Shown here piece after piece: positions 1-10,741 of a stretch of 64,000 nucleotides of DNA. The position numbers and the translations under genes were made by a program. Under the pieces are notes generated by a model. That model searched no databases and was not told the DNA's origin. It saw only the letters and a list, made by a program, of their open reading frames with translations. Source of the stretch: Onthophagus taurus. Taxonomy: Eukaryota > Arthropoda > Insecta > Coleoptera > Scarabaeidae. Position 1 is the stretch's first letter. Each line of letters opens with the position of its first letter. The stretch spans positions 23,131,001 through 23,195,000 of the forward strand of contig NC_091972.1 of NCBI RefSeq assembly GCF_036711975.1, in the 5' to 3' direction.

Positions 1-704
1 CATCTACACAAAATTTGAGGTCCAATCCACAATTATTAACTACGTAATCTGTCACAGCTTTGAGTATTTCTGAACTAATGGTTTTTGTTGGCAGTGAAAC
101 CGAAAAAGAACTCTTCTTGCAGATCACCGAATGCTCAAATCTCACACCAAAAAAATCGCCCCACCAGCAAGATCTGTAGATTCGTCAAGTTACAAACCAA
201 AATATTTTGATGCTTTTATTTGTTCAATTAACTAATCTTCAATATCATGAGTGTGGTCGTGAATTCGACAAGCTATGGGCCATTTGAGAGTGGTACTTGT
301 GCCACTTTCTTTCGAGCTGCGCTCCCAGCATTTCGAAGCAAACATCCTTAATACAGCCGGCTACTAGTCCATTATCTATTGTGTATGGCTTTAGCAGTTT
401 GAAGAACAACTTTGTAAGAAGCTCGCAGTGCAGCAATATTTATGTGTGGGAACTAAAAAAGCAGTTCTTTATGTTTGCTACTCACGTGCCTTTTTAGTTT
501 TGATAGTTTCATTGCATCGTTGGACACAACGGTACTACACACAACGCATTGCGGTTTTGGTACTCCTTCATCATTCAAGACTGCGAAACCAAATTGAATA
601 TATGAAGAATCATATTGTCGATTGAATGTCGAACGAAATCGTTTTGATGTTATTGGTATTTGTTTTGTACTGAAATCGTTGTCACTGCCATCGGAATTAG
701 CCAT
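1..704 (-). pseudogene. hAT (ZBED5-like) transposase, 5' portion, decayed
   Basis: Read on the minus strand from 704, the frame opens with MANSDGSDNDF and soon shows a BED-type zinc finger: a CVVC pair followed by KLKRHVSSKHKE (C-x2-C...H-x-H-like spacing). Further left, frames with stops carry the downstream hAT landmarks (KPYTIDNGL; KDVCFEMLG; LDESTD near position 150). The sequence runs off the left edge of the window. In-frame stops between these blocks show the copy is dead. The same family occurs more completely at 42576-44696. The family call is by motif order. Confidence 0.75.
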
Positions 705-1289
705 CGTTTTTGAAATTTTTCAGTTTTTGCCGATAGGGCGAAAACAAAAGGCGATAGCTGTTTCGAGTTTTCGGCATTAGCAGTATCTCGAGCTAGAAAA
801 ACGAGATCATGACATGTAAGCTATTTTTTGTCTATCTCTTTTAGTTTCGGAGATAGCCTATGCGGACAACGAATTTGGGACAGATGGACAGATGGAGATG
901 AATGTAATGCTCAAAAGCCAATAGGGACTGAAGAAAAACTTGGAGTATTTGAAATATAGTGTTACTTATCGCACTCAAACTCTTGGGTTCAGTAGAGGTC
1001 ACTGGAAGAACATGAGGCTCCTGCTCTATCTGAGGTATGGTGAATTGGTATAAAAGATGAAGTTTGCGGCTGTGAGGTGGTTGGATCGGGGGTATGGAAA
1101 GTAGTGTTAGTTGAGTCTTGAAAGAGCACCTAGAAGATGGCCGGCTGGAAGGATGTATAATTTCTGCTTCTGTTCGAGACACTGCTTGGAAAACTTGTCA
1201 TCTGACCTTATGCTGATAAACGTGAGACATTCGTTTTGTTACTTAGTACATAGAAATGAAAAAGTTATGTCCGTACTTGCGTTTTCCTC
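705..1289. other. No gene recognised
   Basis: About 0.6 kb between the hAT remnant and an inverted repeat. Short open frames exist on both strands, but none shows a domain, splice pattern or repeat that I can name. Confidence 0.5.
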
Positions 1290-1990
1290 CAATAATTTTC
1301 CTACCTCCTTCCTCCTATCTTCTCGCTGTTGAATCAATGGACTCATAAGATCATAGATGTCGATAGTACCGTGTTTTTTTTTCAGCGGGGTCTGTGCTGT
1401 TAAATTTGGAATCGGAAGTAATGATACAGTTGCACGCTTCCTTTTGCATCACCATTGTCTCCAATAGAAACTAGGGGTTGCTCAACGACAGTTCTTTCAC
1501 CATCGATTAAAACTTTTCCATTACAATCCAGTTGAGTGAACTCTGCGTTTTCACTATGAGCAGATCCCTCGTCCTGACTTTCCAAATTTTCACTCCTTGA
1601 TGGTTCTAGTATCGATTCGTCCGGTATCATTACACAACTAAACTAACAAGTGGCACGTGCTGCGCGAAAAATTGTGTCACTGCAACTGCGTCGCACGTGT
1701 TCGTGCAGACGAGAGTCGTGTGATGAATTTGCGCCGTCCCATTCAATTCACTCAAATGGATTGTAATGGAAAAGTTTCAATCGATGGTGAAAGAACTGTA
1801 GTTGAGTAACCCCTATGTTCTATTGGAGACAATGGTGATGGAAAAGGAAGCGTGCAACTGTATTATCACCTCCGACTCCATATTTAACAGCACATACACC
1901 GCGGAAAAAGAAAAAAAAACAGTACTACAGCGAGAAGAAAGGGCACGACAACGAGCGGAAGATAGGAAAAAACTATTGGAGGAAAATGCT
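1290..1990. repeat. Imperfect inverted repeat, ~245-bp arms, coding-like
   Basis: The arms lie at about 1290-1545 and 1745-1990, in opposite orientation around a roughly 200-bp spacer. Both contain the same potential peptide segment (DCNGK...IDGERTVVE), read on the minus strand in the left arm and on the plus strand in the right arm. The outer ends share an AGCGAGAAG...AAGATAGGA block. The arms differ by small indels and substitutions. I do not recognise the peptide. It may be a duplicated exon fragment or the body of a foldback element. Confidence 0.7.
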
Positions 1991-2236
1991 CCAATACACG
2001 GACGACGCCCTATATAACTTTTTCATTTCCACGTACCAAGTGTCTCCCCTTTATCAGATCGCAAATTTTCCAGGCAGTATCTGGAGTAGAAACAAAAATT
2101 CTACACTCTTCCAACCTTCTACTGGGTACGGCAGAATGATCTCCCACATTTTAATCTTTAATAAAAACGCCATTGTAAATGCTATTTAAATTTTTTATTT
2201 ATTAACTGAAAATGTATGCTATGCCATTTGTTTTTA

Positions 2237-2946
2237 TTAAGTTTTGAAAATTACAGAGTCCAAGTGGTGACCATTTTTTTCGATACACATGCGAATCTGA
2301 TTTCTGAAAATTTCCATCACTCGAGCAGTAATTTGAGGCGATATTCCTGTAATTTCTTGGCGTATTGCTGCTTTCAATTCATCAATGGTTCGGGGATGGT
2401 GTTGAAAAACCTTCGCTTTCAGGTAGCCCCAAAGGAAAAAGTCGCATGGGACAAGATCGGGTGAACGCGCAGGCCACCCAACGTCTCCACGTAACGAGAT
2501 TACGTGTCCTGGAAACATTTCCCTTAAAACGTCCTTTGTTCTTTTTGCCGTATGAGCCGTAGCTCCATCCTGTTGAAACCACACATCCGGATGTTCAAAT
2601 TCTCTATGTTTTGGTTCCAAAAAATTGCGTAGCATGTCGGCATATCGATCGGCAGTTACGGTAACCGTTACGCCTCTCTCTTCAAAAAAATAGGGTCCCC
2701 AAACGCCAAAAGATCCAACAGCACACCAAACGGTAACACGTGGGCTGTGGAGTGAAAATTCTGCTTGTTCACACAGCCAGACAAATGGAAATGAGCTTCG
2801 TCACTCATTACCAAAAGAGCATTTTGTGGGACGTTTTGAAGAATATCGTTGGAACATGCTCTGCGATTTTCCCAGTCCTGTTCACTAAGTTCTTGCAGAA
2901 TCATCATTTTGTGGTATTTTATTTGCCATAATAAGATTGCATTCAA
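2237..2946 (-). mobile_element. mariner-like transposase, C-terminal two thirds, frameshifted
   Basis: The two minus-strand frames overlap in content. The upstream one (2946-2668) contains VMSDEAHFHLSG around the first catalytic Asp. The downstream one (2635-2237) contains FQQDGATAHTA around the second Asp and WPARSPDLVPCDFFLWGYLK around the third. This is the D,D34D pattern of the Tc1/mariner superfamily, with the usual C-terminal tail (MEIFRNQIRMCIEKNGHHL). A frameshift near 2640-2670 separates the frames and the N-terminal helix-turn-helix is missing, so it is a dead copy. Confidence 0.88.
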
Positions 2947-2949
2947 TTG

Positions 2950-3478
2950 TTTTTAATTCAGAAAACAAATGAGTAACGAATAATACTTACATTTTTTTAA
3001 ATGGCAATGTATTCTTTCGTTAGGCTCATTTGATAGAGATTACTTTTCTCTTTACGATGGCGTAAAATTTTTGTACCCCTACATTAGAACATTTTTGAAA
3101 AAAATGTTAAAATTGTTTATTAATAAAAATAAATCAATAACATTGATCTAGATACCCGAGATCTCATATTATTACCATAAATTAAATTTATCTACGACTG
3201 CTTGGATAAGTCATCATTAGCGCACTCATTTGAGGTGATTTGAGTTACGTAATGAAGTTCATTACCGCACTGGTTTCATTACGTAACGCATTTTTAGCCT
3301 AATCAGAACAGACTTAATTTATTGAAACGAGCAACAATACAAAAGAAAAAGTGCTATCTACTTCATCTTCGTGGGTAACAGCCGCCATTATACGCTTGTT
3401 GAATAATATACTATTAAATGTAAATTTATGTAATAACTGTGAGTAATAAATATTATTTATTTGTAAGTGAACAAATCC
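2950..3478. other. AT-rich spacer with one hairpin
   Basis: No gene is seen. It holds a perfect 13-bp inverted repeat, GTTACGTAATGAA at 3244-3256 and its complement at 3275-3287, with an 18-bp loop. Each arm contains TTACGTAA, the palindrome bound by C/EBP and PAR-type bZIP factors. No adjacent gene gives this a role. Confidence 0.5.
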
Positions 3479-4119
3479 TCATTCAACCAAATGCCCTCCT
3501 AATTCGGCACACATTTGAAGACGAGTTCTAAATTCTTTATAAGAATTATGAATTTCCGCCAGTGGTAGAGATTCTATCGCATTAATTATTCTTAGTTTTA
3601 ATAATTCTGCATCATCTTGTAATGGTTCACTGTAAACAATTTGTTTCAATCGTCCCCAAAAATAAAAATCCATAATTGTAAGATCAGGACTACGTGCTGG
3701 TCATCAAATAGGACTATTTCGTTCAATCCATTTTTGACGAAATTGTAAATTTAACCATTTGGCACAATGTGTGAATGGTAAGCTGAGCAACTGTCTTGCT
3801 GAAAGTACATTGACCGTATAAAATTTAAGGGTAATTGGATTTACATCGCTGCAATAACGACAATGCTGGGAAGAAACAATGTCATTTGTTGAAAAACTAT
3901 CTGAAAATCAGCGTCTTCCTTATTTAGTCTCTTTGTTTGCCTCTTGATGGATAACACAGAACCCGTTTCCAAAAATTTTTTCATAAGTTTGCGAGCCCCA
4001 ACATGAGATATTTTTGTGTCTGGATATTTTTGCTGGAATTTTTGTATAACTACACGAAAACATGATTCACTAGTTCCATAGCACAGTACTAAATAAATTC
4101 TTTCTTTCACGGTTAACAT
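3479..4119 (-). pseudogene. Tc1/mariner-superfamily transposase, N- and C-terminal scraps
   Basis: Minus-strand frame 4119-3841 looks like the N-terminal DNA-binding region (MLTVKERIYLVLCYG...VIQKFQQKYPDTKI...ARKLMKKFLETGSV). Frame 3673-3479 is the C-terminus (MDFYFWGRLKQIVYSEP...RLQMCAELGGHLVE). Most of the catalytic core between them is missing or unreadable. The C-terminal style resembles the fragment at 55975-56390, so these may belong to one group. Confidence 0.7.
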
Positions 4120-4711
4120 CGCATGAAAAGACTTAATCTCACCAACATAAGTTGTAACTTTTATGGTTTCTATGGTTACATATCATAAATTGAACTTGAA
4201 AAATTTTCAATTTAGAAAAAAGTCCAATTTTTACAACAAAATTGGAATAATTAGTTAACTTTTATAGTTAGAGTATAAAACTCATGCGATTTAGTAGTTT
4301 GAACATATGCGACGCATTATTTATGCTGAGATAAGTTTGAAAAATCGGTAAAAAAAATTTTTTTCCTCTTTGTAACTCGATCCGGGGACATACTGTATAC
4401 TATATTCCATACATAATGGGCATCAATTAAGAGCATGACAATCAATGATAATGTCAAAAACTGTTGTCGCCGCCATATTGACATGAAATTACTCGGGAAT
4501 TATCGAATTTTAAGACGGGTTTTCTTTAAATAGTAGGATTGAACAAAACACTATACAGCACACGTGGGGAAACTTACATTTTCCACTAATTTGTATGTCT
4601 TTCTTTTTGAAATCCAACATACGCGTTAATGAAAAATCATTGTTTCCTCACTTATACTGTAATATACTATTTCTCGTAATCCAAACGCGTCATCTCCAAT
4701 AAATGCCAAAA
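4120..4711. other. No gene recognised
   Basis: AT-rich spacer. The only notable sequence is near 4665-4690, where AATATACTATTTCTCGTAAT resembles the edge of the tandem repeat unit that begins at 4712, suggesting one more decayed unit upstream. Confidence 0.4.
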
Positions 4712-5247
4712 TAGTATATTAAAAAACAAGTTTCGTAAGACATGCTTGAAATGCACGAATTCCAGTTGAAAAACGAGTGAAACGTGTTTTTTATGCTATT
4801 TTTTGTAATTCGCGTTTTTATCCTTTTTTTTTAACAAAAATAAAATAAATTTTGACGATGTAGGGAAATAGGTATGTAGCAGTTGGTAACAACGCAACAC
4901 TTGAAAATAGAAATTTGAATTGGCAATTAGAAATTGTCAAAACACAAAATGTATTCACCTGAAAGAAATTTTTGATATACACCTCCCAAAATAAGAGAAA
5001 TTGCTCAGAGTTCAATGTCTTCATCATTGTGGACCTTGTATTCGATGCTAAGAACATATTGAAACATCCAAAGACAAAAATTGTCACATTGACAACTAGA
5101 AAAATTAATGACCTACTGTCACCAACTTGAACTGGTTGCATAAAATGTTACTAAAATCTCATTACAGCATCGGATGCTGTAAGGAGTCTCATTACAGCAC
5201 CCGTTTGAATACTGTTAGAGCTTTCGTTACCGTCGCGAATTACAAAA
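4712..5247 (-). repeat. Tandem repeat family, copy A, with 107-residue ORF
   Basis: A unit of about 540 bp, directly followed by a second unit (copy B) in the same orientation. On the minus strand it encodes an open 107-residue frame (5141-4818) starting MQPVQVGDSRSL, with a hydrophobic stretch LIFLVVNVTIFVFGCFNMFL, the block MMKTLNSEQFLLFWEVYIKN and a second hydrophobic C-terminal half. The other strand of the unit holds a near-perfect 17-bp palindrome (ACAGCATCGGATGCTGT). Copies B (5248-7655) and C (49470-50040) preserve the same start and TM-like segment. I do not recognise the protein. It could be a captured host exon or the element's own gene. Confidence 0.75.
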
Positions 5248-7655
5248 TAGTATATTAAAAACTAGTTTCGTAAGACATGTTTGAAATGCACGAATTCCAG
5301 TTGAAAAACGCGTGGCTAAGCCACGAGTTTTTTAATGAATGAGTGCTTAAGTCTTATGAAACGTGTTTTTTATGCTATTTTTTGTAATTCGCGTTTTTAT
5401 CCTTTTTTTTTGAACAAAAATAAAATAAATTTTGACGATGTAGGGAAATAGGTATGTAGCAGTTGGTAACAACGTAACACTTGAAAATAGAAATTTGAAT
5501 TGACTATTAGAAATTGTTAAAACACAAAATGTATTCACCTGAAAGAAATTTTTGATATTCACCTCCCAAAATAAGAGAAATTGCTCAGAGTTCAATGTCT
5601 TCATCATTGTGGACCTTGTATTCGATGCTATAGTAGAAACCCCGAGAGCTGGCAGTGACTTGACGTTTAAAAATCGTATGAATCAAGATATGGACGTACG
5701 ACTTAGATTATTTCACCACATACATTTGAATGTAGGTTATGTTAGTAATAGAGGTTATATGTCAAACATTGTCAAAGATAGGAGAGGTTAACCAGCGAAA
5801 AAGCGTTTATATTAATTTATAATAAAGTTTATGTAATTATTAATTTATTTAATAATAATTAATATTTAATAAATTAATTTAATATTTACTTCATATTTAA
5901 TATTTAATAATTTTTATTTAATATTTATAATTAGTCCATATCATCCTCTTCATCATCACTGCTCTCCTGATTTAAATTAATAATTAATGGCGCCTGCACT
6001 CTTTCCAGATGATTTCTAATACTCAGAAAGACTCCATTTCTTTCTCAACGTGATTAATGTAATGACGCCATTCCTCTGCGTTTACGCGTGACAAAGCCTC
6101 TGACCACATTGCCAAAACCTTATCATCACCATATCCATCGCTATCACTATGCTGGTTGTAAAAAAGTTTACATTTTGCCCAAACTAATTCAGTAGGATTG
6201 AATTGGCAATGATAAGGTGGCAATCAAAACACTTTATGGCCCCACTCATTCGCCAATTCATCAATTTCATACGTTTGGGTAACTTGGGCATCTTTAGCTA
6301 ACGCATATAGTTCCATTTTAAGCATATTAGAATTATATGCAATGTTGTTAGCTTTTAAAAAACTTTGAAGTTCCTCCTTGCGCCATGTAGTAGCGGGTAT
6401 TCTTTGGATTAATTTTGGATGATAAGATACATTATCAAGGATAATTATACTAAGATTTTCTAAGTTTGGCAGCAATTGTTCTGTAAATTATTTTTTAAAT
6501 AAATTAGCGTTCATGTTATCATGATAATCAACTTTTTTTTTTTGAAGTAGGTACAAACAATAAATTTGCTCCTTCAATAAATCTTTCGCTGCTACCAGCA
6601 TGCAGAACAATATATCTTTTTCCTTCACTAATATTTTTTCTTCTAATAGATTCTTTATTGTCATCATGCCAACTTCTTCTTGCTGAACCTTCAGCAAGAA
6701 GTCTTATTTTCCATATATAGTCTCAAAAATTTTGCACGTGAAGACATAATATGCGGTTGCTCCATCAAACCTCTTCTATTATTGTCAATGGTATATGTAA
6801 ATCCTATAGACTTCAAGCACCGTCTTAGGCTAGTAGCTGAATAACTGAAGACATTGTTTTCACGAAGCTCCTCTTTGAGACATTTTACAGTAACAGGAAG
6901 TAGTTTATTGTGGTTTGTATAAATTTTACGACGTATGGGGTCTTTCACAAAGTCATCAATATCAGTCGACCTTACTTTTTGCCTATTACGTGTTTTTTGG
7001 GGTGAGGATGCAGAGGTTCCTTCTAATGATGCGGTTTCAACTCGATTTTTGATTCGATAAGTGGTTCTTACGGAAATTCCGCAAGCAGTAGCACTTTTCT
7101 CTAAGTTTCTAGTTTCTCCTTCATTCGCCTATGTATGCCGAAAATAATTTAAAACATTCATAAACATCATCATAGATTTTTTATTTAATGATTTTCCTTT
7201 CAAAGAAAACATATTTTCGGCTTTTAAAAATGTCAACAAATTTATGACAACGCTCAGAAGACGTTTCAATTTCAGGTTATAATTATAGAGTGACATCCCT
7301 TAAAAGAACAGACATACTTTTTCGACGTGGCTATTTGAATTGTACAGCAGACATATTAAACTAATGCTATCTCTTTCTAACACATCATACTCTTTAGCGG
7401 TTTGTGAATTTTAATTTACTACGTATGGCATTTGTAAGAACGGAAAACGATGATTTACTGCCAGCTCTCGTGGCGTCTACTATAAGAACATATTGAAACA
7501 TCCAAAGACAAAAATTGTCACATTGACAACTAGAAAAATTAATGACCTAATGCCACCAACTTGAACTGGTTGCATAAAATGTTACATACTCTCATTACAG
7601 CACCCGTTTGAGTACTGTTATAGCTTTCATTACCATCGCGAATTACAAAAATTAA
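5248..7655 (-). repeat. Tandem repeat family, copy B, split by a transposon
   Basis: The second unit of the 4712 repeat runs from 5248 to 5630 and resumes at 7485, reaching about 7650. The break is the 1.85 kb TA-flanked element at 5631-7482. It contains a hairpin absent from copy A (CGTGGCTAAGCCACG near 5312). Its hydrophobic ORF continues across the insertion point: the part starting MQPVQV lies at about 7575-7485 and the rest from 5628 down. Copy A provides the intact empty site for comparison. Confidence 0.8.
5631..7482 (-). mobile_element. Tc1/mariner-superfamily element, 26-bp TIRs, TA duplication
   Basis: The terminal inverted repeats are at 5631-5656 (TAGTAGAAACCCCGAGAGCT and on) and 7457-7482, with TA on both sides (5629-5630, 7483-7484). 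Four minus-strand frames between 6948 and 6023 are pieces of one DDE transposase: an N-terminal region (VKCLKEELRENNVFSYS...LRRCLKSIGF), a middle block (NLSIIILDNVSYHPKL, catalytic Asp) and a C-terminal block (LPPYHCQFNPTELVWAKCK). Stops and frameshifts separate them, so the copy is inactive. It sits exactly inside repeat copy B. Confidence 0.9.
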
Positions 7656-8158
7656 TAATTAACATATCCCAGCACATAACCTCTATTGTTTTGACATTTA
7701 ACCTTAAAATTTGACAAGCTTACCAATAACCGGCAACATTGCATTTTTTTGTCTAAATTAATTCAATGTCTTTTTACTTTTAAACATTGTATTAATGATT
7801 GATATTTATCATTACCCGATTATCTAAACACAATATTAAAGAATTGAAAATTAATTACACGAATTTTTACAAAAAAGATCACTTTTTGTATGACATACAT
7901 ACATAAATAATGATAAAGGTTAACTTTTTATTTAGTGTAGTTTAATAATAAAGCTGTTTTTAAAGCTTACTTTACCTGTACGAGAAATTAATTCTATATA
8001 GAGAATAAAGATATTAAAATTTATATTCGGCCATTTTATATTCGAACCCAAGCGAACCGTTTAGTCTTAACCTCAAAGTTTTTATCATAATTATTTTACA
8101 TAGCATACGAATTTACAATTATATTTATGTCTTACATTACATTGCTCCTGCCCCCATA
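7656..8158. other. Upstream region of the first ZAD gene
   Basis: No ORF. About 130 bp before the ZAD start codon is CGGCCATTTTA (8028), which recurs about 83 bp before the start of the second ZAD gene (17061). The two genes therefore share 5' flanking DNA as well as coding sequence. No clear TATA box was picked. Confidence 0.5.
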
Positions 8159-9477
8159 ATGATCAAATTGAAGGTGTGCCGTTTGTGTTTAAACCCTAAT
8201 AATTTAATAGACGTTTTTTATTCAAAAACGTCGTGCGCTGGGGTGAATCACCTTAGAACCTGCATATTACTATGCACTGGTATAAATGTAAGTCTATACA
8301 CTGAACAATTTTATGCGAAATTTAAATTTAATGTTATTTTCAGATATTATTTGAAGACAGCATTCCAAAGTATGTGTGTAAATCATGTTGCGATCTGAGT
8401 TTGAGATTATATCAGTTTCGAAAACAAGCACTAGCCACCGAAAAAGCCCTCAATAAATTTGAAGTAATTATTTTTAAGCTGTTGATTAAGTTAATTACTA
8501 TTCTAAAACTGTCATTTAGAACTTATACAGTAATAATACATATTTTTCAGCAAATACAAATATCCGTAAGCTACAACTTTCCAGTAGATGTAATCCAAAT
8601 AACAGATTTAAACCGCCTCTTGATTAAAAATTCAAACATTGAAGTACGATTAACCACATCATTCAGCGAAAAACAAGACACAAGTATCAAATTACCAAAT
8701 AATGATTACGCAGTTCATCCAAGTGTAACGAATATTGTAAAAGCACATAAGAATATCATTTTACCAAATGAAGTGTTAAAGGATGATTTGAATCCTGTGG
8801 TGACGTTGGACACATTTTGGATTTATGAATATTCCGATGTTGAATCTGATGCATCCGAAAACCAATTGGATTCTGAATCTTCTTTGCTTCATTTAAAAAC
8901 TAATACTACTTCCGAATTATGCAATATTAAAACTCGAAGAAGCTGCGTAAATAATTATAATAAGATTGATAATATCTGTGATGAAGATGAAAACTATTTG
9001 ACGTGTAAAAAAAAACGGAAAACTTCACTCCGAACTACAACGCAACAACCACGTAAACGTTCAAAATCAATTTCAGTATTAAATAAATTAAAAGACGATG
9101 ATAAGTCGGCGACAGCGTTTCAGACTTCAAAAGTAAATGTTTTCACGTATAACATGTTTTTTCATTCGTATGAATTTAATTATATTAAAAACATTTATGA
9201 TGGGTACTCCAAAAACGCTAAAAATCACGCTACGAAATGTGTGAATACAGATTTCAGTGCCAATATTATAGTGAAAAAAACAGATAAATGCTTTGTACTT
9301 GAAAATCTGTTATGGCAATTATCAATATTTCATATACCTATAGAATATAGTTATGATGAAATTCCTCAGGTACATGTTTTTAAAAGTCGAAAAAAAGATG
9401 AAGATTTAGATTCACCGTTGAATTATACATGGATTGGATGTAACGTTATTGATCTTCATAAAAACTCTTTAAAGTAA
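8159..9477 (+). CDS. ZAD-domain protein without C2H2 fingers
   Basis: Three exons: 8159-8287, 8344-8463 and 8551-9477. The introns are 56 and 87 bp, all phase 0, with donors GTAAGT and GTAATT and acceptors TTTTCAG. The product is 391 residues. The N-terminus is a zinc-finger-associated domain with Cys7 and Cys10 (VCRLC) and Cys55 and Cys58 (YVCKSC), the four zinc ligands of that fold, which mediates dimerisation of insect nuclear proteins. ZAD proteins usually carry C-terminal C2H2 fingers; none is seen. The remaining 308 residues are low-complexity and acidic, with a basic run that could be a nuclear-localisation signal (KKKRKTSLRTTTQQPRKRSK). Intron 2 is free of stops, so a read-through reading is possible, but the paralogue at 17144 has splice sites at the same places. 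The target is unknown. Confidence 0.85.
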
Positions 9478-9869
9478 ATAACTCGTGTGCAGTATTATGT
9501 TAAGGAAATAAGGTGTTTATGTGTTCAAATAGTTTTAAAATATATAATAATAATAATAAACTGCCTTTATTTCCAGAGTAAAGAGAACAAACAACAATAA
9601 TAATAATAATAAATGTCTTTATTGCACATACATTGAATACAACAGAAAAAAAAATATATAATAATAACAAAAATTGTATCTATACTGTAGATATAGAGTA
9701 TACTAGAATGTTGAAACAACAAAAAATCAAAAAATAGTACCTAACAATACAAAAAAACGAAAAGAAAAAAATGGCATTGTGCAATAGGCGGGCTCCAGAT
9801 AAAATCTGTTCAGCCAACCTTACCACAAACATAAACTTAATATTAATTAAGACTAGACGCGTCCCAACG
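9478..9869 (-). mobile_element. 3' end of a LINE with (AAT)n tail
   Basis: Two (AAT)n runs, near 9546-9560 and 9595-9612, are followed rightward by sequence matching the 3' end of the LINE at 44950-47260: TTATTG beside the repeat (minus-strand CAATAAA) and the CAATAGGCGG...ATCTGTTCA block near 9780-9815. Only the 3' untranslated end is present. This is a 5'-truncated insertion of the same family. Confidence 0.6.
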
Positions 9870-10600
9870 TTCTCTTGCTCTGAACGTTAAAAAAAATGCA
9901 TTCATATGATTAACTATGACAAGGCTGCACATTGCTCCAGAAATTTATCTTTATAAATATAGCGTTTTTTTTAAATTATTGATATTTAGTTTTTTGATCA
10001 TAGACGGTAACGTTCCATTTGACTTATATATGTGATCTGTGAAACAAAGAGGTTCTGTATTTTGGTAGAGCATTGTTTGCCCTTTTAAAAGTAATTTTCT
10101 CGTACAAGTATGTCGGTATATGTGTTGTGACGATTTTATGAAACAAAAGCAAACTGTGCAACTCCCGACGGGTATCCATTCTGTGCCACTCAACATCTTT
10201 AAGTTTTTGTGAGATTCTGTCATACTTCCGGATTCCAAAAATGAACCTAAGGCCTTCTGTACACGGAGCTGCTCGTCATAGACGCGTATTAGACGCCATT
10301 GTAAGAAAGCGTATGCTTCAGTGCATTTCACGTATTTCTAAATGAAAATCTGCAAATGACGACGCAGCGTCGCGATTTCGTTCACCAAAGACCTTCTGCA
10401 CACGGAGCTGCTCATCATAAACGCGTATTAGACACGATTGTAGTACAATATATTGTCTTACCACAACGACAATACAATTTCTTGAATATTTCTCTCTCTC
10501 TTGCTCTGAACGTTAAAAAAAAATGCATTCATATGATTAACTATGACAAGGCTGCACATTGCTCCAGAAATTTATCTTTATATGTGACCTGGACTACGGA
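9870..10600. repeat. Two interleaved pairs of direct repeats
   Basis: An ~85-bp block (TCTTGCTCTGAACGTTAAAA and on to CAGAAATTTATCTTTATA) occurs at about 9873-9956 and 10499-10582. A second ~53-bp block (CTTCTGTACACGGAGCTGCT type) occurs at about 10253-10305 and 10389-10441. The pairs are offset by about 625 and 136 bp. They precede the transposase-like frame at 10742 and may be remnants of its 5' region. Confidence 0.75.
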
Positions 10601-10741
10601 AAGGGGGTTTATGTGCGAAAATTTATTTTCGAGATAAATACCGTTGAAGTTTGTAGTAACTGCGCGTTAGTTTTTTACACAAGTATTCAATGTTAGATTA
10701 TTCGTTAGCGTAATAGTTACGAATTAAAAATTGCTAACGAA

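Noticed and set aside
8374..9477. 367-residue continuous frame as the gene model
   Set aside because: It starts inside the ZAD and reads through a stop-free intron; the spliced model with the upstream exon gives the complete four-cysteine ZAD and agrees with the paralogue.
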